Positions 43,357 to 50,711 of a stretch of DNA of 64,000 nt are shown in pieces. The stretch comes from UBA2093 sp044340485 (GTDB taxonomy: Bacteria > Actinomycetota > Acidimicrobiia > Acidimicrobiales > Ilumatobacteraceae). Position numbers and translations under genes: made by a program. The DNA is taken from the NCBI GenBank assembly GCA_044340485.1, contig JBIITN010000003.1, forward strand, positions 1 through 64,000, read 5' to 3'. A model generated the notes under the pieces. That model saw only the letters and a list, made by a program, of their open reading frames with translations, had not been told where the DNA came from and made no database searches. Each line of letters begins with the position of its first letter. The stretch's first letter is position 1.

Positions 43357-44730
43357 ATGAGCATGATTTTTGAGCAGTTTTATTTGGATTGTCTCTCCCA
43401 GGCCTCCTACCTCATCGGCGATACCTCGTCAGGTCGTGCGGTAGTTGTTGACCCCACCCGCGATGTTCAGCAATACCTCGACAGCGCAAAACAACATGGC
43501 CTCACCATTGAGTTGGTCCTGGAAACACACTTCCATGCCGACTTTCTGTCCGGGCATCTTGAACTCGCAAACGCCACCGGTGGCGTCGTTGGTTTCGGCT
43601 CGGTTGCTCAACCAGAGTTTTCCGCACGTCTTTTTGCCGACGGCGAGCGTTATTCACTAGGCGATGTCACCCTCGAGATCCGCCATACTCCTGGGCACAC
43701 TCCAGAGTCCATCTCGATCGTGGTGTTTGAAACCGCAACCTCGACAACTCCATACGGTGTTCTCACCGGCGACACGATGTTTATCGGTGACGTCGGACGT
43801 CCCGATCTGTTGGTGTCGATTGGTCGCACAGCGGAAGATTTGGCTAAAGACCTGTACTCGTCACTGCGCACGAAGCTGCTCACCCTCCCCGATGAAACAC
43901 GGGTATTCCCTGCTCACGGTGCGGGCTCTGCATGCGGCAAAAACTTGTCCACCGAAACACAATCAACAATTGGTGAACAGCGTCGCGACAACTATGCATT
44001 GCAGTTCAACGACGTCGAGTCATTTGTAGCTGCGGTAACAGAAGGTCAGCCCCCGGCACCGGGGTACTTCGCCTACGACGCACAACGAAACAAGCAAGAT
44101 CGAGCTCTGCTCGACGAACACACTGCGCCCACACAGATGAGTGTGCCCGATGCAGTTGCTGCTCATGGCCGAGGTGTTCAGTTAGTCGATACGCGCGATT
44201 CGCAGTTTTTTGCCACCGGCCACTTACGTGGATCGGTCAACGTCGGATTGCAAGGCCGATACGCCGAATACGCGGGCTCAGTGATTCGTCCTGATGAAGA
44301 AATTGTCCTCATCACAGAACCCGGATATGAGCTTGAAGCAAAAATTCGTTTGGGACGTATTGGCTATGACCGTGTTGTCGGGTGGGCATCAGTTGACGAA
44401 CTGGTCGAGCACCCCGACCTTGTTGACAAAGCATCACGATTAACACCACGCCAATTTGCAGACCGCACTGCGAGCGTTTCCAATCTTCAGATTGTCGACG
44501 TCCGCGGAGAAGGCGAATACAAAGTCAACCATTACGACGGCGCTACAAATATTCCTGTTTCCCAACTCAATGCCCGTCTCTCGGAACTTGACCCATCGCG
44601 TCCTACCGTTGTGTACTGCGCCGGTGGATACCGTTCGTCGATTGCGGCGAGTGTGTTGCGTTCGGTGGGCTTTTCAGATGTCTCCGACGTGCTCGGTGGT
44701 TTTGAAGCAATGGTGCAGTCGCAAAACTGA
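43357..44730 (+). CDS. cstB: CstB-like persulfide dioxygenase–rhodanese fusion
   Basis: A 457-residue three-domain protein. Residues 1–240 are a metallo-beta-lactamase-fold non-heme iron persulfide dioxygenase (THFHADFLSGHLELA near 57–71, HTPGHTPESI, LTGDTMFIGDVGRPDL, PAHGAGSACG). Residues about 265–350 are a rhodanese-like domain without the catalytic Cys (VLITEPGYELEAKI), and 360–457 an active rhodanese with Cys421 in VVYCAGGYRSS. This order is that of S. aureus CstB, which converts persulfides to thiosulfate. It detoxifies sulfide-derived species. ATG 43357 is preferred by its TATACT box; the frame is open to 43261. Confidence 0.9.
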   Translation: MSMIFEQFYLDCLSQASYLIGDTSSGRAVVVDPTRDVQQYLDSAKQHGLTIELVLETHFHADFLSGHLELANATGGVVGFGSVAQPEFSARLFADGERYSLGDVTLEIRHTPGHTPESISIVVFETATSTTPYGVLTGDTMFIGDVGRPDLLVSIGRTAEDLAKDLYSSLRTKLLTLPDETRVFPAHGAGSACGKNLSTETQSTIGEQRRDNYALQFNDVESFVAAVTEGQPPAPGYFAYDAQRNKQDRALLDEHTAPTQMSVPDAVAAHGRGVQLVDTRDSQFFATGHLRGSVNVGLQGRYAEYAGSVIRPDEEIVLITEPGYELEAKIRLGRIGYDRVVGWASVDELVEHPDLVDKASRLTPRQFADRTASVSNLQIVDVRGEGEYKVNHYDGATNIPVSQLNARLSELDPSRPTVVYCAGGYRSSIAASVLRSVGFSDVSDVLGGFEAMVQSQN

Positions 44731-44763
44731 ACTGCACATTGCAATAATCACATGTAGCAACAA

Positions 44764-45543
44764 TCACACGTCGCGGCGATACGGAAAATGTGGAGTTCGC
44801 TTTTCCAAAAATGCGGTCACGCCTTCTTTATCTTCGCCCGTTCGCGTCACTTCGTTAGCCCAATGTTGTGACAAGGCCATGGATACATCGCCATCTGTGA
44901 TGATCTCGTTCACCATCTGCTTCGTTGCAACTTGCGTGAGATGAGAGCGTTCCATCGCCATCACATGCACGAGCTGCTTCACACGTTGTTCCAGTTCCTC
45001 TGGCTGCACAACTTCATCGACAAGACCAATTCGCACAGCGCGTTGAGCATCAATGAGCTCGCCAGAAAACAGCAAATGCTTTGTGGCAGTGGGACCAATA
45101 TTCTGAACAGCGCGTCGTAAAGCGTATGTGGGGTAGATAATTCCTAATTTTGCAGGTGTAATTCCAAACTGCGCCGTCGTGTCAGCAATGCGGATGTCGC
45201 ATGCGTTGATGATTTGCACTCCCCCGCCAACACAACTACCTCGAATCATCGCAACTGACGGACCAGGGAAAGCCGCAATGGCTTCCTCTGCGTCACGATT
45301 GGCCTCGCCATAGCGACCGCCGTTTCCTTCCGTAAGACCCGAAATGTCGGCGCCGGCACAAAAGTGAGCGCCTTCCCCCGTGATCACGAGAATTTTCGCC
45401 GACGGATTCACCGACAATTGAGAGACAATCTCTGCAATCTCACGCCACATGTCAAACGTTATTGCATTTCGTTTATCGGCCCGATTTAGCGTCAGAGTGG
45501 CAACATGTTCGTGCACTTGCACGTGAAGCGCATCGATTGTCAT
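44764..45543 (-). CDS. Enoyl-CoA hydratase/isomerase (crotonase) family protein
   Basis: A 259-residue crotonase: ATLTLNRADKRNAITFDMW, AHFCAGADISGL, RGSCVGGGVQIINACDIRIAD and FGITPAKLGIIYP. The first catalytic Glu is Gln in GGVQIINACD and the second is Ala in TPAKLG, so it is unlikely to be a standard hydratase. It follows moaA by six bases and is probably co-transcribed with it, although no metabolic link is known. It converges with cstB. ATG 45543 has no TANNNT box, in line with an internal operon position. Confidence 0.85.
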   Translation of the reverse strand: MTIDALHVQVHEHVATLTLNRADKRNAITFDMWREIAEIVSQLSVNPSAKILVITGEGAHFCAGADISGLTEGNGGRYGEANRDAEEAIAAFPGPSVAMIRGSCVGGGVQIINACDIRIADTTAQFGITPAKLGIIYPTYALRRAVQNIGPTATKHLLFSGELIDAQRAVRIGLVDEVVQPEELEQRVKQLVHVMAMERSHLTQVATKQMVNEIITDGDVSMALSQHWANEVTRTGEDKEGVTAFLEKRTPHFPYRRDV

Positions 45544-45549
45544 GGGCTG

Positions 45550-46569
45550 CTAGCCGCCGATCTGGCTCATCGAACGACGTGGCTTCACAAACTGCACCTG
45601 GCCAATTTGATGGCCCGCCCATTTTTTGCCAACCGCGCGAATGATCGAATCGGCAATGACATCATCAGATGATCCGTCGCGCAACAATGCACGGAGATCT
45701 GATTCGTCGGTGGCAAATAGACATGTTCGGAACTGTCCGTCTGCTGTAATGCGGACGCGATCACAGTCGCCACAGAATGGTTTGGTGACCGATGGAATAA
45801 CCCCAACAGTTCCCTTACCGTCTAGATAACGCCAGCGATCAGCAGGTGCAGCACCACGTGCTGGCATTTGTTCCAACGGGTACACCTTGCTGATGATGGT
45901 CACGATTTCGTCTTGGCTTACCACCTTGTTGCGTTCCCACTCATTTGACGCATCAAGAGGCATGAATTCGATAAAACGAACTTCGAGTCCTTCATCACGA
46001 CCAAATGTTGCGAGATCAAGAATCTCATCATCGTTAACACCGCGCTCAATAACTGCATTGATCTTGATTGGATGAAAACCCGTTTCTTTTGCCGCCGCGA
46101 TACCTGCCAACACATTGTCAAGCTCGTCGCGGCGTGTCATTTCCAAGAAGCGCTTTTTCTTCAGTGAATCGAGGCTGATGTTGATGCGATGCAAACCCGC
46201 CGCGCGCAAGTCATGAGCAATGTTGCGAAGCGTTGCACCATTAGTAGTGAGTGCGATATCGGGGGCTTTCCCCGCGTAATCACTTGAGGCATCACTGGGT
46301 ACCCGAAGATCGTTCAACATTTCAATCAGGCGACTGAGATGTGCACGCATGGTGGGCTCACCGCCTGTGAGGCGAATACCGTCGACCCAGAAACGCTCAA
46401 CACAAATGCGCGCAATGCGTTCGATTTCTTCAAACGTGAGGATTTCTGATCGAGGCAGCCACACGAGTCCCTCTTCTGGCATGCAATATGTGCAGCGAAA
46501 ATTGCACCTATCGGTCACCGAGATACGAAGGTCTCGTACGACGCGGCCAAATGGGTCAATGAGGTCCAC
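45550..46569 (-). CDS. moaA: GTP 3',8-cyclase MoaA
   Basis: Radical SAM enzyme starting molybdopterin synthesis from GTP. The 339 residues have the [4Fe-4S] motif CNFRCTYCMPEEG, the GIRLTGGEPTMRA SAM region, SLDSL, the second cluster Cys in FCGDCDRVRITADGQFRTCLF, and the C-terminal GlyGly tail (SQIGG) needed for catalysis. GTG 46569 has a TAGACT box six bases upstream (46576–46581, complement), which overlaps the moeA stop codon. With moeA upstream and moaC 2.5 kb away it supplies cofactor for the CoxL-type enzyme. Confidence 0.96.
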   Translation of the reverse strand: MDLIDPFGRVVRDLRISVTDRCNFRCTYCMPEEGLVWLPRSEILTFEEIERIARICVERFWVDGIRLTGGEPTMRAHLSRLIEMLNDLRVPSDASSDYAGKAPDIALTTNGATLRNIAHDLRAAGLHRINISLDSLKKKRFLEMTRRDELDNVLAGIAAAKETGFHPIKINAVIERGVNDDEILDLATFGRDEGLEVRFIEFMPLDASNEWERNKVVSQDEIVTIISKVYPLEQMPARGAAPADRWRYLDGKGTVGVIPSVTKPFCGDCDRVRITADGQFRTCLFATDESDLRALLRDGSSDDVIADSIIRAVGKKWAGHQIGQVQFVKPRRSMSQIGG

Positions 46570-46578
46570 GGTGCCAGT

Positions 46579-47805
46579 CTAGGGTCCAAGGAAGGTCACC
46601 GTCACGGGGTCACCTGCTTGTAATCCGCTGCCGTCTGGGACCTCGATTAAGGCGTTCGCAAGTGCCGTAGCGGCAAGTTGATGACTGCCTTGCGGGCCCG
46701 TGCGAGTGACATGTACGTGCCCATCATCTGAAAAACGAGCAAACCCGCGATCAAAGTGCATCTTTCCGTCTGGTTTACGCACAATTTCCTCGTCAAGCAC
46801 CGCCCGTACTCGTGGTCGCCATGCGGTATCACCGAATCCGCTCATAATCCGCAATGCGGGACGAGCGAGAAGCTCAAAGCTCACAAGTGACGACACAGGG
46901 TTGCCCGGTAAACCAAAAATTGGCACGTCAACACCGGTTGCGTTTCGCAGGGTTCCAAAAGCAAAAGGTTTTGCGGGCTTCATTGCAATTTGCATCCACG
47001 ACATGTCGGCGATCTTTGATAACACTGCTTTCACCACGTCGTAGTCGCCCATACTCACACCACCACTTGACACAATTGCATCGCACGACAATTCGCCAAC
47101 CGCTTGACGTAGGCGAGCCTCGAGAAGAGACTCGTCATCAACAACGTTGCCAAGATCTACTGCATCGAGACCGGCTTGTTCAACAAGCCGCAACAACATC
47201 ACGCGATTGCTTTCACGAATTTGACCAATCTCGAGATCACTTCCATCTTCGACTAACTCATCGCCTGTCGACAACACCCCGACACGTGCGGTGCGATACA
47301 CCGATACGGTTCGCGCGTTGATACTGGCGAGAGTGCCAAGTACAGCGGGGGTGACAAGAGTTCCATGACAGAACACCACGGTGCCTTTGGAAACATCGCT
47401 TCCGGCATCACGAATTGATGCACCTTGAGATACCGCAGCGTTGATGCGTACGGCGTGGTCACCCACACGTTGGGTATCTTCCACCATCACAATAGCGTCG
47501 CAACCCGACGGAATCGGTGCGCCAGTCATAATGCGAATTGCAGTGCCAGGTTCGACAGATTGTGCGGGGCGCGCACCTGCAGCCAGCTCGCCAATCACGG
47601 ACAATTCGACTGGCGCCTGTGCCACATCTACTGACCTCACTGCATACCCATCGACCGCAGTATTGGCAAAATGCGGCACGTTCTCTCGAGCGACAACATC
47701 AGTAGCGAGAATCTTCCCAAGCGCGTCGCGAAAGAACACTTCAACTGTTGCGAGCACCGAACACCGTGCCAACACAATGTTGCGGGCATCCTCTAACGGC
47801 GTCAT
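46579..47805 (-). CDS. moeA: Molybdopterin molybdotransferase MoeA (Glp-like)
   Basis: A 408-residue MoeA/gephyrin-E protein that inserts molybdate into adenylylated molybdopterin. Segments: PHFANTAVDGYAVRS, RIMTGAPIPSGCDAIVMVEDTQ, GVLSTGDELVEDG, SSGGVSMGDYDVVK, MKPAKPFAFGTL and GLPGNPVSSLVSFELLARPAL. ATG 47805 follows TACCGT by eight bases (47814–47819, complement); the open frame to 47919 is rejected. In corynebacteria the related Glp protein works in cell division through a GlpR receptor, and a GlpR-like gene lies at 41644, so a dual role is possible. Confidence 0.94.
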   Translation of the reverse strand: MTPLEDARNIVLARCSVLATVEVFFRDALGKILATDVVARENVPHFANTAVDGYAVRSVDVAQAPVELSVIGELAAGARPAQSVEPGTAIRIMTGAPIPSGCDAIVMVEDTQRVGDHAVRINAAVSQGASIRDAGSDVSKGTVVFCHGTLVTPAVLGTLASINARTVSVYRTARVGVLSTGDELVEDGSDLEIGQIRESNRVMLLRLVEQAGLDAVDLGNVVDDESLLEARLRQAVGELSCDAIVSSGGVSMGDYDVVKAVLSKIADMSWMQIAMKPAKPFAFGTLRNATGVDVPIFGLPGNPVSSLVSFELLARPALRIMSGFGDTAWRPRVRAVLDEEIVRKPDGKMHFDRGFARFSDDGHVHVTRTGPQGSHQLAATALANALIEVPDGSGLQAGDPVTVTFLGP

Positions 47806-47853
47806 GACACATGACGGTACCGCCAACGCAACAATGTGGTGTAAACCGTATGT

Positions 47854-48417
47854 ATGTCTCACTACAAGGCGTTGCCAGCATCGGGGTACCGCTTCGAATG
47901 GTGCTCGCCCGACAACCAACTGGCCAGTTCAGCTGTGTTGCGATGGGAAAACGAAGGCTGGACTGCCGAGGTGGCACTACACCGCGACGATGCCGTTGCG
48001 GTCTTTCGCCTGTCGGCGCAGTGGCAAGTACAACAGATGCTTCTGTTCCGCGACATGACAGAACCCGATCTGTGGTTGGCCACCGACGGACGTGGCAGGT
48101 GGGGCGAAATGAACGGTGCGCATCGCACTGAGCTCGATGGATGTGTCGACGTTGACTTTGCCGGTACACCGTTCACCAACAGCGCTGTTATTCACAGACT
48201 CCCTTTACATGTTGGCGATATCACCGACATTCCTGTCATCACGATCGATGTTGAGACTTTGTCAGTTATCAACGAACCGCAGCGCTATCACCGTGTGAGT
48301 GAACATACGTGGCAATACCATTCGCTGTCATCTGGTCAGGTCGTCACTGTAAATGTTGATGAATTTGGCTTCGTCATCGACGAACCCCACACTTTTGTGC
48401 GAACGCCTAACAGCTGA
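47854..48417 (+). CDS. Putative glycolipid-binding domain protein
   Basis: A 187-residue protein matching the putative glycolipid-binding family (PF06475-like) by pattern: DLWLATDGRGRWGEMNG, ELDGCVDVDFAGTPFTNSAVIHRLPL, EPQRYHRVSEHTWQYHS and DEFGFVIDEPHTFVR. No signal or membrane segment. The family's function is poorly known. It is divergent from moeA over 48 bp and converges with galU. ATG 47854 is the only sensible start. Confidence 0.75.
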   Translation: MSHYKALPASGYRFEWCSPDNQLASSAVLRWENEGWTAEVALHRDDAVAVFRLSAQWQVQQMLLFRDMTEPDLWLATDGRGRWGEMNGAHRTELDGCVDVDFAGTPFTNSAVIHRLPLHVGDITDIPVITIDVETLSVINEPQRYHRVSEHTWQYHSLSSGQVVTVNVDEFGFVIDEPHTFVRTPNS

Positions 48418-48433
48418 TCTGTTCAAGGTGGTT

Positions 48434-49300
48434 CTATTGCAGCCGGTTACGCAGCCAGGCGTGTAGCGCGTCTGCTGTGTCGGGTCGCTGCAATGCGATA
48501 TCGATGACCGCTGTTAACCAACCAAACGCAGTTCCCGTGTCATAACGCGCACTGGTGTTGATCACACCAGTTAACGGTGAGTCCAATGTCTGCAGTCGCA
48601 ATGCATCAGTGAGCTGCAGCTCACCATTTGCGTGCGGGGATATGCGTTCAAGTGCAGCGAACACATCTGGAGTCAACACATAGCGACCGATGATGATTAA
48701 GTCAGACGGTGCGTCTTCAACTTTTGGTTTCTCCACCACATCGATAATTGAAAATGGTCCATCAACCGGTGAATCATCTGACGGAGTGATCACTCCGTAT
48801 GCGCTGACGTTCTCGCGTGGTACTCGCATCAAACCGACGCTCCCGACACCGCGCGTGTCCACCAACGACACGAGATGGGATAGGTGTATGGCATCTCCCA
48901 TAATTTCGTCGGGCAACATCACCGCAAATGGTTCGTCTCCAACTGCAGATTGCGCACACCCCACCGCATGTCCCAGCCCGCGCGGAGCATCTTGGTACAC
49001 GATCGTCACTTTCACATCAGTGCCAATGGCGGCAAGGCGGTCGGCTAATTCGGTGCGACCGCTAGCGCGCACGCGCTCTACGACAGCTGCATCCGGGGTT
49101 GTGTATGCAGCTACCGCGGGCTTGGAAATGTTTGAGACGATGACAATGTGCTCCAAGCCAGCCGCTACCGCCTCGTCCATCACCAGCTGAAGCGCGGGGA
49201 CATCGACGATCGGCAATAACTCCTTCGGCACGGCCTTTGTCACCGGTAGAAAACGGGTCCCTAACCCAGCGGCGGGAATCACAGCGGTGCGCACTTTCAC
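48434..49300 (-). CDS. galU: UTP–glucose-1-phosphate uridylyltransferase
   Basis: Makes UDP-glucose, a donor for cell-wall and storage sugars and for GpgS (60137). The 288-residue chain has AVIPAAGLGTRFLPVTKAVPKE, APRGLGHAVGCA, VMLPDEIM, ISAYGV-like VSAYGVI, VEKPKVEDAPS and NTSARYDTGTAFGWL. GTG 49300 follows TAGCGT by eight bases (49309–49314, complement). Synteny of galU with moeA, the glpR-like gene and the fmdB-like gene recalls Rv0990c–Rv0996 of M. tuberculosis. Confidence 0.95.
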   Translation of the reverse strand: MKVRTAVIPAAGLGTRFLPVTKAVPKELLPIVDVPALQLVMDEAVAAGLEHIVIVSNISKPAVAAYTTPDAAVVERVRASGRTELADRLAAIGTDVKVTIVYQDAPRGLGHAVGCAQSAVGDEPFAVMLPDEIMGDAIHLSHLVSLVDTRGVGSVGLMRVPRENVSAYGVITPSDDSPVDGPFSIIDVVEKPKVEDAPSDLIIIGRYVLTPDVFAALERISPHANGELQLTDALRLQTLDSPLTGVINTSARYDTGTAFGWLTAVIDIALQRPDTADALHAWLRNRLQ

Positions 49301-49327
49301 GAATTATCACGCTAGCGAGATACCCTG

Positions 49328-49354
49328 TTAGCACTCGATCTATCAGAGTGCCAA
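49328..49354. promoter_or_regulatory. CIRCE operator (HrcA site)
   Basis: TTAGCACTC and GAGTGCCAA are separated by exactly nine bases; only one base differs from the CIRCE consensus (TTAGCACTC-N9-GAGTGCTAA). It lies 41 bp upstream of the FmdB/Ruc-like gene, indicating HrcA-controlled heat-shock expression. Confidence 0.85.
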
Positions 49355-49395
49355 CTCAACATCTGACCTTTCACCATCTGAATCCGGAGAGACCG

Positions 49396-49746
49396 ATGCC
49401 AACCTACGTCTACAAATTCGTTGATACTGGCGAAACCATCGAAGTACAGCAGTCATTTGATGAGCCATCCCTCACTGAATTTGCCCACCCATCAGACGGC
49501 ACCATGCGCAAGGTGAAGAAGGTGTTCACTCCGGTTGGTGTGACATTTAAAGGTGGCGGTTTCTACAAGACCGATAACAAATCAGGTTCGTCATCAGGTT
49601 CGTCATCAGGTTCATCGTCAGGTTCGTCATCTAGTTCATCATCTGGTGACTCCGGTTCATCATCAACCGGTTCTACAACGACGAGTTCTTCGTCAACTAA
49701 TTCTTCATCTAGCAATTCTTCTGCAAACAATTCTTCAGCAAAGTAA
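49396..49746 (+). CDS. FmdB/Ruc-like protein lacking the zinc-ribbon cysteines
   Basis: A 116-residue protein. Residues 1–62 follow the FmdB/Ruc pattern: MPTYVYKF, QQSFDEPSLTEF, KVKKVFTPVGVTFKGGGFYKTD. The four Cys of the family zinc ribbon are absent; the protein has no Cys. Residues 63–116 are a Ser/Thr/Asn-rich disordered tail with GSSS repeats. In M. tuberculosis Ruc (Rv0991c), a redox-regulated chaperone of the same locus and layout, the Cys zinc site is the switch. Here a permanently active or redox-insensitive form is inferred. GGAGAG lies before ATG 49396. The CIRCE site upstream indicates HrcA control. Confidence 0.85.
   Translation: MPTYVYKFVDTGETIEVQQSFDEPSLTEFAHPSDGTMRKVKKVFTPVGVTFKGGGFYKTDNKSGSSSGSSSGSSSGSSSSSSSGDSGSSSTGSTTTSSSSTNSSSSNSSANNSSAK
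49582..49641 (+). repeat. 12-bp tandem repeat encoding SGSS units
   Basis: Five 12-bp units of TCAGGTTCGTCA type, the last two degenerate, lie in the tail of the FmdB-like gene. Whole units keep the frame, so slippage would change the tail length only. Confidence 0.8.
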
Positions 49747-49818
49747 GAGTCGCCGTCACGACCACACCGCACACATGTGATCACCATCTGTGTCATTCAC
49801 ATGCATAAAGGAGTTGCT

Positions 49819-49983
49819 GTGCCCGCCATTCGTCAACTGATTGCTGCGAGAAAATTTGTCCGCACCTTGCCTCACCTACTGATACGTCATCGCCGCATCC
49901 AGCTGTGGGTTACTTTGACAACCTGTGCTGTGGTGTCATTTGTGTACTTACAAATTCTTAGTTCTCAGTCACCATTGAATTGA
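49819..49983 (+). CDS. Small single-pass membrane protein (hypothetical)
   Basis: A 54-residue protein starting at GTG 49819 with an unusually strong ribosome site AAAGGAG five bases upstream. The N-terminal half is basic (PAIRQLIAARKFVRTLPHLL…HRR) and the C-terminal half is one membrane segment (LWVTLTTCAVVSFVYLQIL). It lies 72 bp after the FmdB-like gene, where M. tuberculosis has Rv0990c in the HrcA regulon, though no homology is claimed. It overlaps the end of the opposite PHP gene by 19 bp. The clear ribosome site supports it. Confidence 0.55.
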   Translation: MPAIRQLIAARKFVRTLPHLLIRHRRIQLWVTLTTCAVVSFVYLQILSSQSPLN

Positions 49984-50705
49984 TCAATAGGAGTGGACGG
50001 CACAATGCGTGGTGTCCACGGGCGTGGTTCATCCCAGTGATGACCCACAACACGGCCACTGCGTAACGATTCCAGAAAATCTTGCGGCCCATCAAAATCA
50101 GGCATGTCAATAAATGCGCTGCCCAGAGCAAGAGGAACATGCGCATCACTGCCCGCACCTGCCGCAAGATCATGTTCCGATGCAAATCGCAGAGCTTTTG
50201 TATTTAGTGACTGCAACGATGTTTTTGCATTAAATACTTCAATCGCATCAACAAGTCTGTGTGTAGTCAAGTCGTGCAAGGCATGTTCTGAAATGTTGCG
50301 GCGCATCGGGTCAAACGGATGTGGAATGTAGACAAGTCCGCCTTGATCACGAACTACACGCGCCGTATGCAGGGCATTTTCTCCAAAAGGAATGCGCTGA
50401 GACAAGAACAAACCGATGATCTCGCCAGCATGCGTGCGCACTTCTTCTCCGACAATCACTCTGCAGATACCTTCGCGTTCTAATACTTGGGCTAGCTGTG
50501 CAACACCAGCGATTGAATTGTGGTCGGTCACACAAAGAACATCGATGCCAGCTTCACTCACCGCCTCTACAACTTCATCAATAGTTGTAGTGCTATCGCC
50601 ACTATGCAACGTGTGTGAGTGCATGTCTACTCGCACCCATCCCTTAGGGCACGAAGTAGCAAGATGAGGATGACGAGCAATCGCGGTCGCAGTTGCTGTC
50701 GACAT
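49965..50705 (-). CDS. PHP-domain metal-dependent phosphoesterase
   Basis: A 246-residue PHP-family hydrolase. Metal-binding motifs are DMHSHTLHSGDS, VCVTDHNSIAG, IPHPFDP and GAGSDAHVPLALG. Members cleave phosphate esters or nucleotides (for example 3',5'-nucleoside bisphosphate); the substrate here is not clear. It starts six bases after the tldE stop and is presumably in the tldD–tldE transcript. No box was found at its start. Confidence 0.85.
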   Translation of the reverse strand: MSTATATAIARHPHLATSCPKGWVRVDMHSHTLHSGDSTTTIDEVVEAVSEAGIDVLCVTDHNSIAGVAQLAQVLEREGICRVIVGEEVRTHAGEIIGLFLSQRIPFGENALHTARVVRDQGGLVYIPHPFDPMRRNISEHALHDLTTHRLVDAIEVFNAKTSLQSLNTKALRFASEHDLAAGAGSDAHVPLALGSAFIDMPDFDGPQDFLESLRSGRVVGHHWDEPRPWTPRIVPSTPIDQFNGD

Positions 50706-50711
50706 GGACTG

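Noticed and set aside
49582..49740. CRISPR-like repeat
   Set aside because: Units are 12 bp, without spacers, in frame, and code for a Ser-rich tail.
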